Below, piece after piece: positions 1 to 7,757 of a stretch of 32,631 nucleotides of DNA. Position 1 is the stretch's first letter; the number at the start of each line of letters is the position of its first letter. This stretch comes from a virus. Location of the stretch: IMG/VR virus record IMGVR_UViG_3300049255_000556, positions 1-32,631 of that record; one strand, given 5' to 3'. Below the pieces are notes generated by a model. That model saw only the letters and a program-made list of their open reading frames with translations. It did no database searches and was not told the origin of the DNA. The position numbers were made by a program, and so were the translations under genes.

Positions 1-987
1 TTAGAGTCCAATATTCGCGGCTGAGTTAGCATCAAATTCCTTGTTAAGCCGTTCGTATTTACGTAAAGTTGAGACATTTGTGTGGCCTGTTTGTCTCATA
101 ATCCAAGTCTCTGGAGTCCCTTTTTTTATGGAAGATGTAACGTGACCTGCTCGCAAACTGTGACCGGCAACCTCATTAGAGAAACCAAATGGCATACACC
201 ATTTCTTGAGCCGTAGTGCAACGGATCGATCTCCTAGTCTTTCTCGGATGATTTTCCCTCCTTTTGTTGTTTGAAGAAAAATAGGTCCAGTGTCTATTTG
301 GGCATAAGTTAACCACTTTTTCAAAGCTCTGACAGGGCAATAAGGCTCATTGGGAGTAAAAGGAATGTCTACAGTTCGGCCTTCTCCTTCTTGGTCGGTT
401 TTTGAGTTCGGAATCAATATAGAAACCCCTTGAGGGTCAAAAGAGAGATGCTCGAAATCTATACTCACGAGTTCAGAACGGCGAAAGGCTCCTGCAAATC
501 CAATAAGGATGATCGCTTTGTCTCTGATACATATGGATGTTTCTTTTTTTCCAAAAGAATCGATCAGCAACTTGATGTTTTCAGTTAATAGAGGAATTTT
601 GCGAACCTGTCTTGTTCCCAATTCTCGACGAATACCTGTCATGGCTTTACGGATCTCCTGATGCCGTGTATCTACATTAATTCCTTGCTCAAGGTAAAAG
701 TGTTTGATACCTGCTAAATAGGCTGAAAGTGACGCAGGCTTTAACTCTTGCTGTTTGGCCATAGAAGAAATAAAGAGACCTATGAGTAACTCATAAGATG
801 ACGCTGGAGGTTTGAACATGTCATATCCATGCTCTGTCAACCATTCAATGAACTTTGCCCATGCAAATTCATAGGCTCTGATCGAATTTGAGCACTTGGA
901 TTTTTTGGTGTAGGTAAAAAAATCTTCAATTTGCTGCTTTTTGCGTTTTTCAAGATTTGTCTCATCAAGCTTCGAAAGACCATCCAT
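1..987 (-). CDS. Tyrosine recombinase (phage/plasmid integrase or multimer resolvase)
   Basis: A 328-residue tyrosine recombinase that cuts and rejoins DNA at paired core sites through a 3'-phosphotyrosine intermediate. Residues about 15-125 form the SAM-like core-binding domain and 130-325 the catalytic domain. The catalytic set is complete: Arg169 (in FRRSEL), Lys196, His276 and Arg279 (HSLR), His302 (GHT) and Tyr311. It starts at the ATG at 985-987 and ends at the TAA at 1-3, so it is intact. It is transcribed away from an inverted repeat at 1001-1025 that could be its operator or its recombination core. In a plasmid-like element it could either integrate the element or resolve multimers (as XerC/D, Cre or the chlamydial plasmid pGP7/8 recombinases do); the sequence does not decide which. 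Family assignment is firm; the biological role is inferred. Confidence 0.93.
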   Translation of the reverse strand: MDGLSKLDETNLEKRKKQQIEDFFTYTKKSKCSNSIRAYEFAWAKFIEWLTEHGYDMFKPPASSYELLIGLFISSMAKQQELKPASLSAYLAGIKHFYLEQGINVDTRHQEIRKAMTGIRRELGTRQVRKIPLLTENIKLLIDSFGKKETSICIRDKAIILIGFAGAFRRSELVSIDFEHLSFDPQGVSILIPNSKTDQEGEGRTVDIPFTPNEPYCPVRALKKWLTYAQIDTGPIFLQTTKGGKIIRERLGDRSVALRLKKWCMPFGFSNEVAGHSLRAGHVTSSIKKGTPETWIMRQTGHTNVSTLRKYERLNKEFDANSAANIGL

Positions 988-1000
988 ATTTTACCATTAT

Positions 1001-1025
1001 TACCGTTAAGGTCTGCTTAACGGTA
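1001..1025. promoter_or_regulatory. Inverted repeat upstream of recombinase gene (operator or recombination core)
   Basis: Perfect 9-bp arms TACCGTTAA (1001-1009) and TTAACGGTA (1017-1025) flank a 7-bp centre. The arms extend to 12 of 14 matching positions. The geometry resembles a tyrosine-recombinase core (11-13 bp arms, 6-8 bp spacer). The repeat lies 13 bp upstream of the recombinase ATG, over the likely promoter, so an autorepressor operator is equally possible. Confidence 0.55.
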
Positions 1026-1229
1026 TAAATACAACAATCGGGATTTTTGAGCAAATTCAAAATTTTATAGCTAATCCATATAGCTGGATAGCTGTTTTTC
1101 CAACTTTCCATTTTTTCAGACTTATGGAGAACCAAAGAATGATCAATCTAAAAAAGTATTTTCTTGCCATTCCTTATTTTTGATATCGTGTTAGCCCTAC
1201 ATGTTTGTGATTTAAAAGAGGGAAGTGCA

Positions 1230-2414
1230 GTGGCAGAAAATAGTCCTACAGTCGATATGCTGTTTAAATTGGCAGCCGAAAACATACAATCTGAATTTGA
1301 AAAAATTCGAAAAACAATGCCACACCATCTGACTTCTGGAGAAGAAGCTGAAGACTTGCTGAGTAAATTTTTAAATGCACATTTGCCAAGACGCTTTGCA
1401 GCCACGTCAGGATTTGTCATTGATACAGATAACACCCTTTCTAAACAATGTGACGTCCTCATTTATGATGCTGAAAATAGTCCTATATATCGCGCGGGAA
1501 GCAGAGGTCAAATATTGCCCTCTGATAGTATTGCTTCAGTAATTGAGATAAAATCCAGACTCAATAAAAAAGAATTGCAAGATGCTTCAGAAAAGATTGC
1601 GAGTGTAAAAAAGCTCAAAAGAAGTGCCATTTCAGAACTTGATCAACCCGTTACATTTTCTAATTTTATAGTAAACTCTTCATTAGGAGTAGTTTTTGCA
1701 TATGAATCAGATACATCTCTACAAACTCTTGCAGAAAATTTAAGAGAGCTCAATAAAACTCTGCCTCGTGCGCATTGGATTGACACAGTGGTAGTTTTAG
1801 GAAAGGGGATGATAAGTTACTGTATAGAATTTCCAGGAGAGAAAAAATTTCGTGGGATGATAATGCCTCCTGCCTCTGAAGATTTTGTTATTTTTCCTTG
1901 TTATATTCATTTATCTATTTTCGAAGATGCTGAGTATGCACTCAATCGATTTTTTCTGTCTCTTATGTCTGTGCTGGCTTTTTATAGAAAAAAAACCTTC
2001 GTACCCTTTGACAGCCTTTTACGTGGAGCAGAAAAGACCACTAAAACTATCAGAGGATATTGGTATAAAACTGATCGAGAATTGGTAGAAGTGCCAGAAG
2101 AGCAAATTGGCAAAGGCAGAGAGCCACTAGCTATTTTTGACGTCTTTTATCAGGGAAGTAACAATATTATCGCAAGATTTAAACAACATGAATGGTCTGA
2201 TGGATTCATATATGAAGTCATTCCTCCAAAAAATGACAGTCTCGCCATTCTGCAATTGATTGTAAAAATGACCCAACAACAACCGTTTAATGTACTTCCT
2301 ACTCAAGAAGGTGTGGTTGCTTTTACTTCTCTACTAAAAGGCAAACCTCCAACGATGGAAGAAATTAAAAAACACCTTACTAAACATGCTAACGTAAGAA
2401 TCGAGATCCGTTAA
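1230..2414 (+). CDS. DUF6602-type protein, PD-(D/E)XK nuclease-like
   Basis: A 394-residue protein resembling the DUF6602 family. The N-terminal third carries a PD-(D/E)XK-like core: Asp75 in QCDVLIYD, then Glu106-x-Lys108 in SVIEIKSRL, preceded by a helix with GEEAEDLLSKFL. The GTG at 1230 is preferred as start because GAGGGA lies about 7 nt upstream; an in-frame TTG at 1164 and ATG at 1257 lack good ribosome binding sites. The C-terminal 200 residues have no recognisable motif. It is divergent from the recombinase and converges with the next gene, overlapping it by 4 bp. DUF6602 proteins are often found in mobile elements and defence loci, so restriction of competing DNA is a reasonable guess, but no substrate can be read from the sequence. 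Confidence 0.62.
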   Translation: MAENSPTVDMLFKLAAENIQSEFEKIRKTMPHHLTSGEEAEDLLSKFLNAHLPRRFAATSGFVIDTDNTLSKQCDVLIYDAENSPIYRAGSRGQILPSDSIASVIEIKSRLNKKELQDASEKIASVKKLKRSAISELDQPVTFSNFIVNSSLGVVFAYESDTSLQTLAENLRELNKTLPRAHWIDTVVVLGKGMISYCIEFPGEKKFRGMIMPPASEDFVIFPCYIHLSIFEDAEYALNRFFLSLMSVLAFYRKKTFVPFDSLLRGAEKTTKTIRGYWYKTDRELVEVPEEQIGKGREPLAIFDVFYQGSNNIIARFKQHEWSDGFIYEVIPPKNDSLAILQLIVKMTQQQPFNVLPTQEGVVAFTSLLKGKPPTMEEIKKHLTKHANVRIEIR

Positions 2415-2677
2415 AAGGAAGTCGCTCTGGGCATCCAATGGGTTATTCTATCTGTATATCCATCATGCTCTTCTTGATTACACGCTTTAATAAATCCGAA
2501 CTTCTGGTCTGCTTCTAAGTGTTTGTCGCATTCAATTATTGTCGGGACCAGAAATTTTCCTTTACAATACATAGCAGCTAGAATTGGACAATCAGGACAA
2601 TCTGTTCTAATGTACACATCTTGAAAGTTTTCTGGCGTCGACTTGTCAATTCTAATCCATTCCATCGCTATTTCCAT
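2411..2677 (-). CDS. DUF551-like small phage accessory protein
   Basis: An 88-residue protein with the outline of DUF551: an N-terminal MEWIRIDKSTPENFQDV segment and a C-terminal THWMPRA motif, as in many small early phage proteins of unknown function. Cys residues at CPDC and in MYCKGK and IIECDKH might bind metal, but this is not characteristic of the family. Two starts are possible, ATG 2677 or ATG 2665; family members usually begin with Met-x-Trp-Ile, which favours 2665, while 2677 has an upstream AAAGGA at long spacing. Its stop overlaps the end of the convergent nuclease-like gene by 4 bp. It lies downstream of the tail-fibre trio on the same strand, 139 bp away. Confidence 0.6.
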   Translation of the reverse strand: MEIAMEWIRIDKSTPENFQDVYIRTDCPDCPILAAMYCKGKFLVPTIIECDKHLEADQKFGFIKACNQEEHDGYTDRITHWMPRATSF

Positions 2678-2816
2678 TAGTAGATGTAGGTCCTTTTTTT
2701 AGAATATCTGTTCATATTAGTGTAAAGCCCGACATAAAATCGGTCCATCTTATGAAGATAAAGTTTATTTTTCCAAACAGAAACTCTAATTTCTTAAAGA
2801 GCTGCAATGACATAGA

Positions 2817-3563
2817 TTAAACCTCCATGATATTGCACCACACAACAAAAGGGTTGGCGTTATTCGAAGCATTCAAAATAATTGAGTCGCTTGCATTGAG
2901 AGAAGTTCCTCCTGATAATTGCATTGGGTTCGCGCCTCCCACATTCACTTGACTGATCACCTTATTCCCTAACCCAGAAACGCCGCCATTTGGCACGTAA
3001 TTTAAGTTCATCGTGATCGTAGATCCCGAATTGTTGAATCCAAAAATAGAGTTAGAGTCGCCATTCCATGTCGAACTTCCCATGATAAAAACAGACTTCA
3101 TAGCTGGGACGGTATAAAGAATATTGTCTCCACTTGCCAATGAAAGTAGTCTGGGCGATTTCATCCCTGAAGTCTTATCAAACTCCATGACATGAGTCCA
3201 TAAATTGATGCCTGCTTGAGACATATTAAGGGCTATCGTGTCCCCTTCCTCCAAAATAATCGGTGTTCCTTGGTTGAGGTCGATGATGTTGATATAAGTA
3301 TTTGTTGCTAAAGTAGTCGTAGGAGAAAGACGATAATAAACTCCGCTGATTTTTACTTCAAAGTACAGGGTTGTGGTGCTCCCAGCTGTATTAAATAGGT
3401 CTATTTCATTGATAAACGCTCTTTTGCCCGATGGGACCGTATAAATATCTATGTCTCCAGATCCAGCATTGCCTATAAATCCTACTGGAAACTTTAAGCC
3501 ACTAATCCCAAGCCCTTGGTAAAAAGACATCGTACTGTTATTTATCGCATTTTGTGTGCCCAT
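2817..3563 (-). CDS. Tail-fibre-like paralogue, third of trio
   Basis: A 248-residue protein, last in a three-gene array of paralogues. It begins with the signature MGTQNAINN seen in other fibre genes here, followed by two homologous halves. The first contains GDIDIYTVPSGKRA and VKISGVYYRL, the second contains GDNILYTVPAMKS. The shared stretch IILEEGDTIALNMSQAG is nearly identical in all three. There is no signal peptide or membrane segment, and composition is rich in Ser, Thr, Asn and Gly as in beta-structured fibre proteins. Its ATG overlaps the upstream TAA (TAATG), implying coupled translation. Role as a host-binding tail component is inferred from the N-terminal signature and the phage context; no receptor or enzyme motif is visible. 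Confidence 0.6.
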   Translation of the reverse strand: MGTQNAINNSTMSFYQGLGISGLKFPVGFIGNAGSGDIDIYTVPSGKRAFINEIDLFNTAGSTTTLYFEVKISGVYYRLSPTTTLATNTYINIIDLNQGTPIILEEGDTIALNMSQAGINLWTHVMEFDKTSGMKSPRLLSLASGDNILYTVPAMKSVFIMGSSTWNGDSNSIFGFNNSGSTITMNLNYVPNGGVSGLGNKVISQVNVGGANPMQLSGGTSLNASDSIILNASNNANPFVVWCNIMEV

Positions 3564-4294
3564 TATATTTCCATTACGCTAACCCAAAGCATCTGCCCCG
3601 GATCTCCCGTTCCTAAGTTGTATGATACAAAATCACCAGCATTCAAACTTTTCGGACCAGCTAGGGATGTCACCCCATTGGCCGATACTGCATTATTGAT
3701 CGAGCTATTTGTAGGCCCTGGAGACCCGCCGTTGGGAACTACTCTACAATCCAATGTTGAACTTACACTGGCTGCACTAGCTAAAAATGCTCCTATTGAA
3801 TTATTGATCGACAAATTTCTATCCAGCATCCATGCGCTTTTACCCACTGGAACCATATAAATCGTATTATCACCAGTAGAGGGTCCTAAGATTTTCGATG
3901 TTTTCAGACCTGTATTGATATCAAACTCCATGACCCTCGACCATACATTCAGACCGGCCTGCGAAGTATTATAAGAAAAAATCTCTCCTGGCTCTAAAAT
4001 GATTGATGGGGCCTGGACACTAGCTGTACTAATGCCAGCAGCCGTGCTTGAATTGATGCTTACTCGATAATACACTCCGCCTACTTTGATTTGAGTATGC
4101 CAGGTAGTCAGAGTGGCAGCCGAATTATAGGCATGTTGGCTGAAAATAGCCGCTCTTTTGCCAGGCGGAACCGTGTAAATATCCACATCCCCACTCCCAA
4201 TATTTGATTGGAAAATGGATACAAATCTAGGATTACTGACATAAATACCTCCCAGACCTCCCATCACAGCATTTTCAATCACATTCTGTGCCAT
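3563..4294 (-). CDS. Tail-fibre-like paralogue, second of trio
   Basis: A 243-residue paralogue of its two neighbours. It begins MAQNVIENAV, a diverged form of the common N-terminal signature. The first half has GSGDVDIYTVPPGKRA and VGGVYYRV; the central IILEPGEIFSYNTSQAGLN is shared; the second half has TGDNTIYMVPVGKSA. The two halves look like an internal duplication. It is coupled on both sides by TAATG overlaps. The C-termini of the three (VSVMEI, WMNVVEI, CNIMEV) are similar, so the proteins are full length and not decayed copies. Function is inferred as an alternative or co-assembling fibre/adhesin subunit. Confidence 0.6.
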   Translation of the reverse strand: MAQNVIENAVMGGLGGIYVSNPRFVSIFQSNIGSGDVDIYTVPPGKRAAIFSQHAYNSAATLTTWHTQIKVGGVYYRVSINSSTAAGISTASVQAPSIILEPGEIFSYNTSQAGLNVWSRVMEFDINTGLKTSKILGPSTGDNTIYMVPVGKSAWMLDRNLSINNSIGAFLASAASVSSTLDCRVVPNGGSPGPTNSSINNAVSANGVTSLAGPKSLNAGDFVSYNLGTGDPGQMLWVSVMEI

Positions 4295-5043
4295 TAGATC
4301 TCCACTACATTCATCCAGGCGGTTTGAATTCCTGTTCCAACTGAAGTATTTAAAACCACAAAGTCTCCACCATTCAAACAGGGAATCACTTGTGGGAAAA
4401 AGCCATTGTTATTTGATACATTTGTCGCCGCACTCACTTGATTGCTTACCCCCTTTACTCCCCCATTCGGAATAAAATAGAGCGTGTATTGCGCCGTTCC
4501 CCCAGAGACATTGATGCATCGAAAACTACTTCGATTGGCCGCAACTATTGTCGTTACCATATTGCCTCCCAGTCCAGATGCTGTTTTGCCAGAAGGGACA
4601 GTATAGATGGTGTTATCACCACTAATCAGGTTCAGAATCTTTGGAGAATAAATGGGGTACGTCGCGTCATATTCGAAAATGCTATACCAGAAATTTAACC
4701 CAGCTTGAGATGTGTTAATCGCAAGGGTTTCTCCAGATTCCAAGATGATTGCAGGAACAGCTATATCCCCTGAGCTAGCTCCTGAAGAGGTATTTACTGT
4801 TGCATTAAGGCGATAGTAAACGCCAGCGATTTTTAATGTGCAAAACCAGTTTGTAGTAGTTCCTGCGGTATTTTTTGTCTCATAGGATAAGGCCATAGCA
4901 CGTCTGCCAGTCGGCGCTGTATAGAGGTCTATGTCTCCTGCTCCAGCATTTCCCAAAAAGGCTTTAAAAAAGCGCCCTCCATAAATGGGTAAGTTGGCAG
5001 GGAAAGATTGTCCTTGTCTATTGATCGAATTTTGAATGAACAT
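4294..5043 (-). CDS. Tail-fibre-like paralogue, first of trio
   Basis: A 249-residue first gene of the minus-strand trio. It starts MFIQNSINRQG, with AGGAAG ideally spaced upstream of the ATG at 5041-5043. The same two-halved plan is present: AGAGDIDLYTAPTGRRA and IAGVYYRL, then IILESGETLAINTSQAGLN, then SGDNTIYTVPSGKTA. It ends with the common WMNVVEI. Being first, it probably lies just downstream of the promoter of this short operon, which would be in 5050-5130 on the minus strand; I see no convincing consensus there. Role in host recognition is inferred only from the signature and context. Confidence 0.6.
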   Translation of the reverse strand: MFIQNSINRQGQSFPANLPIYGGRFFKAFLGNAGAGDIDLYTAPTGRRAMALSYETKNTAGTTTNWFCTLKIAGVYYRLNATVNTSSGASSGDIAVPAIILESGETLAINTSQAGLNFWYSIFEYDATYPIYSPKILNLISGDNTIYTVPSGKTASGLGGNMVTTIVAANRSSFRCINVSGGTAQYTLYFIPNGGVKGVSNQVSAATNVSNNNGFFPQVIPCLNGGDFVVLNTSVGTGIQTAWMNVVEI

Positions 5044-5115
5044 GCTTCCTATAGCTTTGAGAGGGTCAAAATTTGTTGTATGGGAGTATAGGAGAGATTG
5101 AGTTCTTGAGATCCC

Positions 5116-5144
5116 TTGACGGTTCTTTTTAAATTAACTAAATT
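5116..5144 (+). promoter_or_regulatory. Candidate sigma70-type promoter, distal
   Basis: TTGACG at 5116-5121, a 17-bp spacer, and TAAATT at 5139-5144 fit a sigma70-type promoter pointing towards the XRE-ImmA gene, with a leader of about 200 nt. It is by-eye only and competes with the proximal element at 5309-5314. Confidence 0.35.
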
Positions 5145-5308
5145 TTAAAAAAAACTTTACAAGTATCCTATATTCTACGTCCTTCTTCATTTCGATTCAA
5201 ATGCAGATATTGCTTCTCTGAGGACGAATTTTACCTTACTGAAGGAGCCAAATCCCCTCTTTTCGAGTAAGTTTGCAAGATTTTACTGCAATTTTATTAG
5301 AAATTGGT

Positions 5309-5314
5309 TATAAT
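5309..5314 (+). promoter_or_regulatory. Candidate -10 element for XRE-ImmA/PIN operon
   Basis: A perfect TATAAT lies 38 bp upstream of the ATG at 5352. The -35 region at correct spacing is poor (CTGCAA), which would fit a promoter controlled by a regulator bound at the adjacent TGCAA direct repeat. Confidence 0.4.
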
Positions 5315-5351
5315 AGAGGTATAAAGCAAGAAAATATTGCAAAGAGCACGT

Positions 5352-6467
5352 ATGAAAACAGATATAGGTCAGAGGATCAAGGCAGAAAGAGAGCGAAAAA
5401 AGATCTCCCAGGAGAAGCTTGCAATTGCTCTTGGATGGAACCATCATCAAATCGTAAGTGACCTGGAACAGGGAAAACGTGAGGTGAAGGCTTGGGAGCT
5501 TTATGAAATCGCCAAATTTTTGCATGTCGATATGGATGTCTTAATGGGTAGTAAAGAGTCTCAGCAACAGCCCTATGTTTTGTGGAGACAAAAGCCCACC
5601 CAAGACGAAAAAATCCTCGAAGCGCGCTTTACAAATGAATGTGACAATTATCTGTGGGTTGAAGAAGCCATATCAAATGCCAGACTCCCCTCCATGGCAG
5701 TTTTGGAAGAGTTGCCAAGAAAAAAGATTGACCTCACCAACTTTACTTTAGAGCATGCCTATCAGCTAGCCGAAAGCATCAGGCAATGTATGGCTTTGGG
5801 AGATTTTCCAACAGCACAGCTTCTAGGCGTGCTTGAGGATCGATATGGCATTAAATTTATCGTAGATAATGATGAGATGGAACCTTCTGCTGCATGTTCT
5901 CGATCGGGAAAAGGATGTTTTATCCTCATCAACGGCCGTAATGTAGAAGTGAGACAATATTTCAGCATTGCTCATGAGCTTTTTCACCTGATTACTTGGG
6001 ATGAAGAGATGCTCAAGTTGGTAGATAGCAATCAGGAATATCACGAGAAAAACGAGCAGTTAGCTAATGCTTTTGCTGCGGGTCTTCTCATTCCTAAAGA
6101 AAAGCTGGAAATTGAAGCCTCGAAAATTTGTGCAAACAAATCAATAGGTCCTTCTGATGTGATTGCTTTAGCCGAGCAATTCCAGGTCTCTAAAGAGGCT
6201 ATGCTATATCGAATGCGCAATGTGAATTTGATTTCTCACAAACAACTTAATGAAATAAAAGAGCGCCTACAGACCATTGTGAACATGAAAACCTCTAGTC
6301 AAACAATTGCTCATTCTCTTCGAAGCAAATATGTGCGCCTTGTCTATATAGGTTTGGAGCATGTTAAAATCTCCAGAGCAAAAGCCGCAAAACTGCTTAA
6401 TGTCGATTTGTGCGATCTCTCAGACCTTTTTAACGAATATGGCTTTGCTGAAGTAAATGCAGTCTAA
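5352..6467 (+). CDS. XRE-family HTH fused to ImmA/IrrE metallopeptidase
   Basis: A 371-residue regulator and peptidase. Residues 1-65 are a Cro/C1-type HTH (IGQRIKAERERKKISQEKLA), and about 140-265 an ImmA/IrrE zinc peptidase with His208-Glu209-x-x-His212 (HELFH) and a likely third ligand Glu235 in NEQLANAFAAGLLIP. The last 50 residues (ISRAKAAKLLNVDLCDLSDL) look like a second small HTH. The ATG at 5352 is chosen over an in-frame TTG at 5337. In phages and ICEs, ImmA-type peptidases cleave repressors to trigger induction (ICEBs1 ImmA/ImmR), and XRE-ImmA fusions also act as antitoxins to neighbouring toxins. Here the gene overlaps a PIN-domain gene by 11 bp, favouring an antitoxin or switch role. 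Domains are clear; the target is unknown. Confidence 0.85.
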   Translation: MKTDIGQRIKAERERKKISQEKLAIALGWNHHQIVSDLEQGKREVKAWELYEIAKFLHVDMDVLMGSKESQQQPYVLWRQKPTQDEKILEARFTNECDNYLWVEEAISNARLPSMAVLEELPRKKIDLTNFTLEHAYQLAESIRQCMALGDFPTAQLLGVLEDRYGIKFIVDNDEMEPSAACSRSGKGCFILINGRNVEVRQYFSIAHELFHLITWDEEMLKLVDSNQEYHEKNEQLANAFAAGLLIPKEKLEIEASKICANKSIGPSDVIALAEQFQVSKEAMLYRMRNVNLISHKQLNEIKERLQTIVNMKTSSQTIAHSLRSKYVRLVYIGLEHVKISRAKAAKLLNVDLCDLSDLFNEYGFAEVNAV

Positions 6468-7002
6468 ATTGAAACAAAAAATTATTTTCGATGCCAATGT
6501 GATTATTTGTCTGCATAGGTTCTCCTTATGGAAACAGGTTACTCATGCTTGCAGTGCAGCTATAACCCCCATCATCAAACGTGAAGCCCGTTTTTACAAA
6601 GATGAGCAAGGCTGCAAAAAACCTATAGAATTAAGCCTAGATGTGGAATCTCAAAAAGTGGAAGAAATTCCAGTCTCTCTAAAAGATTTTTCCTGCTTAG
6701 ACACGGTTCTCAATGATTTTTTTCTTCAATCAATCGATGCGGGTGAAAGAGAAGCAATCGCTTTTTTGTACAACACTAGACAAAGCAATCAGTATCTATT
6801 TTGCACAGCAGATATGCTGGCAATCAAGTGTCTCGGTATTTTAGGACTTAAATTTCATGGAATCTCGCTCCAGGAGTTGTTTGAGAAACTAGCCATCAAA
6901 TCAAATCCTCTTGGAAATGCCATCCATAACCATTCTAAAGAGCTTTTTGATCGAATGCTTAATGAGGGATTTCAAGAGTCCCATTTATACAAAAAAAAGT
7001 AA
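6457..7002 (+). CDS. PIN-domain protein, probable toxin RNase paired with XRE-ImmA
   Basis: A 181-residue PIN-like protein. The acidic set typical of PIN ribonucleases is visible: Asp12 in IIFDANVII, Glu43 after ITPIIKRE, Glu97/Glu99 in DAGEREAIAF, and Asp119 in FCTADMLAIK. Such residues bind Mg/Mn to cleave RNA, often tRNA or mRNA in VapC toxins. It starts at an ATG inside the 3' end of the XRE-ImmA gene (11-bp overlap), so the two are probably co-translated. Pairing of a PIN protein with an XRE-ImmA/IrrE partner is a known toxin-antitoxin arrangement. On a plasmid-like element this would stabilise maintenance by killing cells that lose the element. The C-terminal 30 residues are poorly conserved in appearance. 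Confidence 0.7.
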   Translation: MQSKLKQKIIFDANVIICLHRFSLWKQVTHACSAAITPIIKREARFYKDEQGCKKPIELSLDVESQKVEEIPVSLKDFSCLDTVLNDFFLQSIDAGEREAIAFLYNTRQSNQYLFCTADMLAIKCLGILGLKFHGISLQELFEKLAIKSNPLGNAIHNHSKELFDRMLNEGFQESHLYKKK

Positions 7003-7066
7003 TCTCGTTTCTAATTTCAGTTTATTCAAAAATATAAATTTAAGTTGTTGATATACAAATATTTTC

Positions 7067-7080
7067 GTATTTACAAATAC
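7067..7080. promoter_or_regulatory. Short inverted repeat upstream of outer-membrane protein gene
   Basis: GTATTTACAAATAC has 6-bp arms around a 2-bp centre, about 58 bp upstream of the barrel gene start in an AT-rich stretch. It may be a regulator site controlling the cargo gene. No clear -35/-10 pair could be assigned. Confidence 0.3.
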
Positions 7081-7137
7081 TTCCTTCTGTGGTTTTAATG
7101 CCTCTCGTTAACTTTATCTAAATAACTGGAGGTCAGT

Positions 7138-7746
7138 ATGAAAAAAATTTTTCTGTTTTTGATTTCAATATTTGCAACTGCAAGTGCTTTTGCAGAACCA
7201 TTTTCATTTTCTAATTTTTACATTGATGGATTCGGAGGAATCAATTTTGTGAATAGTTTCAAAGAACGCGGTGTTCGAGTCGATTTAAATTCTGGATATG
7301 CAGTAGGGGGCGCATTGGGATATAGGTTCTCAAGATTTTTTAGGCTTGAAGGAGAAGCAGCATATAGATCCAATACATTCGATCAAGTGGTTGTAAAAGA
7401 CATGCAATTCCCTGCTTCTGGAGGCATCAAAAATATGACTGCTATGGCAAATGGGCTCATTGAAATCCCCCTATTAGAAAACACTCTAATCCCCTACTTC
7501 GGCGGTGGAATTGGCGAAAGCTGGAGCAGAGAGAACTTCAAATTAGAACCCATAGCAACAGATGAAGGAACCTATGTTTTTGACAGATCCATAAAGAGTA
7601 GTCGTGGTTTAGCTGGTCAAGGTATAGTGGGATTAATTTTCTCCACTGGCCAAAAAATACAGGCAGCCGTGGAATATCGCTATTTAGATGGCTCTCACAT
7701 CCAAGGGAATCACACAATAGGTCTAAACTTAAAAAGATATTTCTAA
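7138..7746 (+). CDS. Outer-membrane beta-barrel protein (Opa/OmpW-like), cargo
   Basis: A 202-residue secreted protein. It begins with a textbook Sec signal peptide (MKKIF, hydrophobic core, cleavage after AFA at residue 19). The mature part has alternating beta-strand patterns, GALGYRFSRFFRLEGEAAYR, YFGGGIGESW, AAVEYRYLDG, and ends in an aromatic C-terminal strand (LNLKRYF), the BamA recognition signature. It therefore looks like a small 8-stranded porin-like or opacity-type surface protein. A strong GGAGGT site precedes the ATG. It is not a phage structural gene and stands alone, so it resembles a lysogenic-conversion gene that alters the host surface, perhaps for superinfection exclusion or interaction with a eukaryotic host. 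The fold is confident; function is inferred. Confidence 0.8.
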   Translation: MKKIFLFLISIFATASAFAEPFSFSNFYIDGFGGINFVNSFKERGVRVDLNSGYAVGGALGYRFSRFFRLEGEAAYRSNTFDQVVVKDMQFPASGGIKNMTAMANGLIEIPLLENTLIPYFGGGIGESWSRENFKLEPIATDEGTYVFDRSIKSSRGLAGQGIVGLIFSTGQKIQAAVEYRYLDGSHIQGNHTIGLNLKRYF

Positions 7747-7757
7747 AGATAGGACAC

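Larger units (their letters stand above)
5044..5351. other. Intergenic control region between divergent fibre trio and XRE-ImmA genes
   Basis: About 300 bp without a convincing gene, AT-rich with A/T runs near 5130-5160. It must hold the start signals for the minus-strand fibre trio and the plus-strand XRE-ImmA gene. A short direct repeat TGCAA occurs on either side of GATTTTAC (5274-5291), just upstream of a -10-like element, and could be an operator half-site pair for the encoded XRE repressor. Confidence 0.5.

Noticed and set aside
1-1025. Integrated prophage end with attachment site in a tRNA gene
   Set aside because: No tRNA or tRNA fragment was found near the recombinase, and plasmid partition and replication genes argue for an extrachromosomal state.
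1148-1462. Minus-strand reading frame opposite the nuclease-like gene
   Set aside because: It has no recognisable domain or ribosome binding site and lies entirely over a better supported gene.
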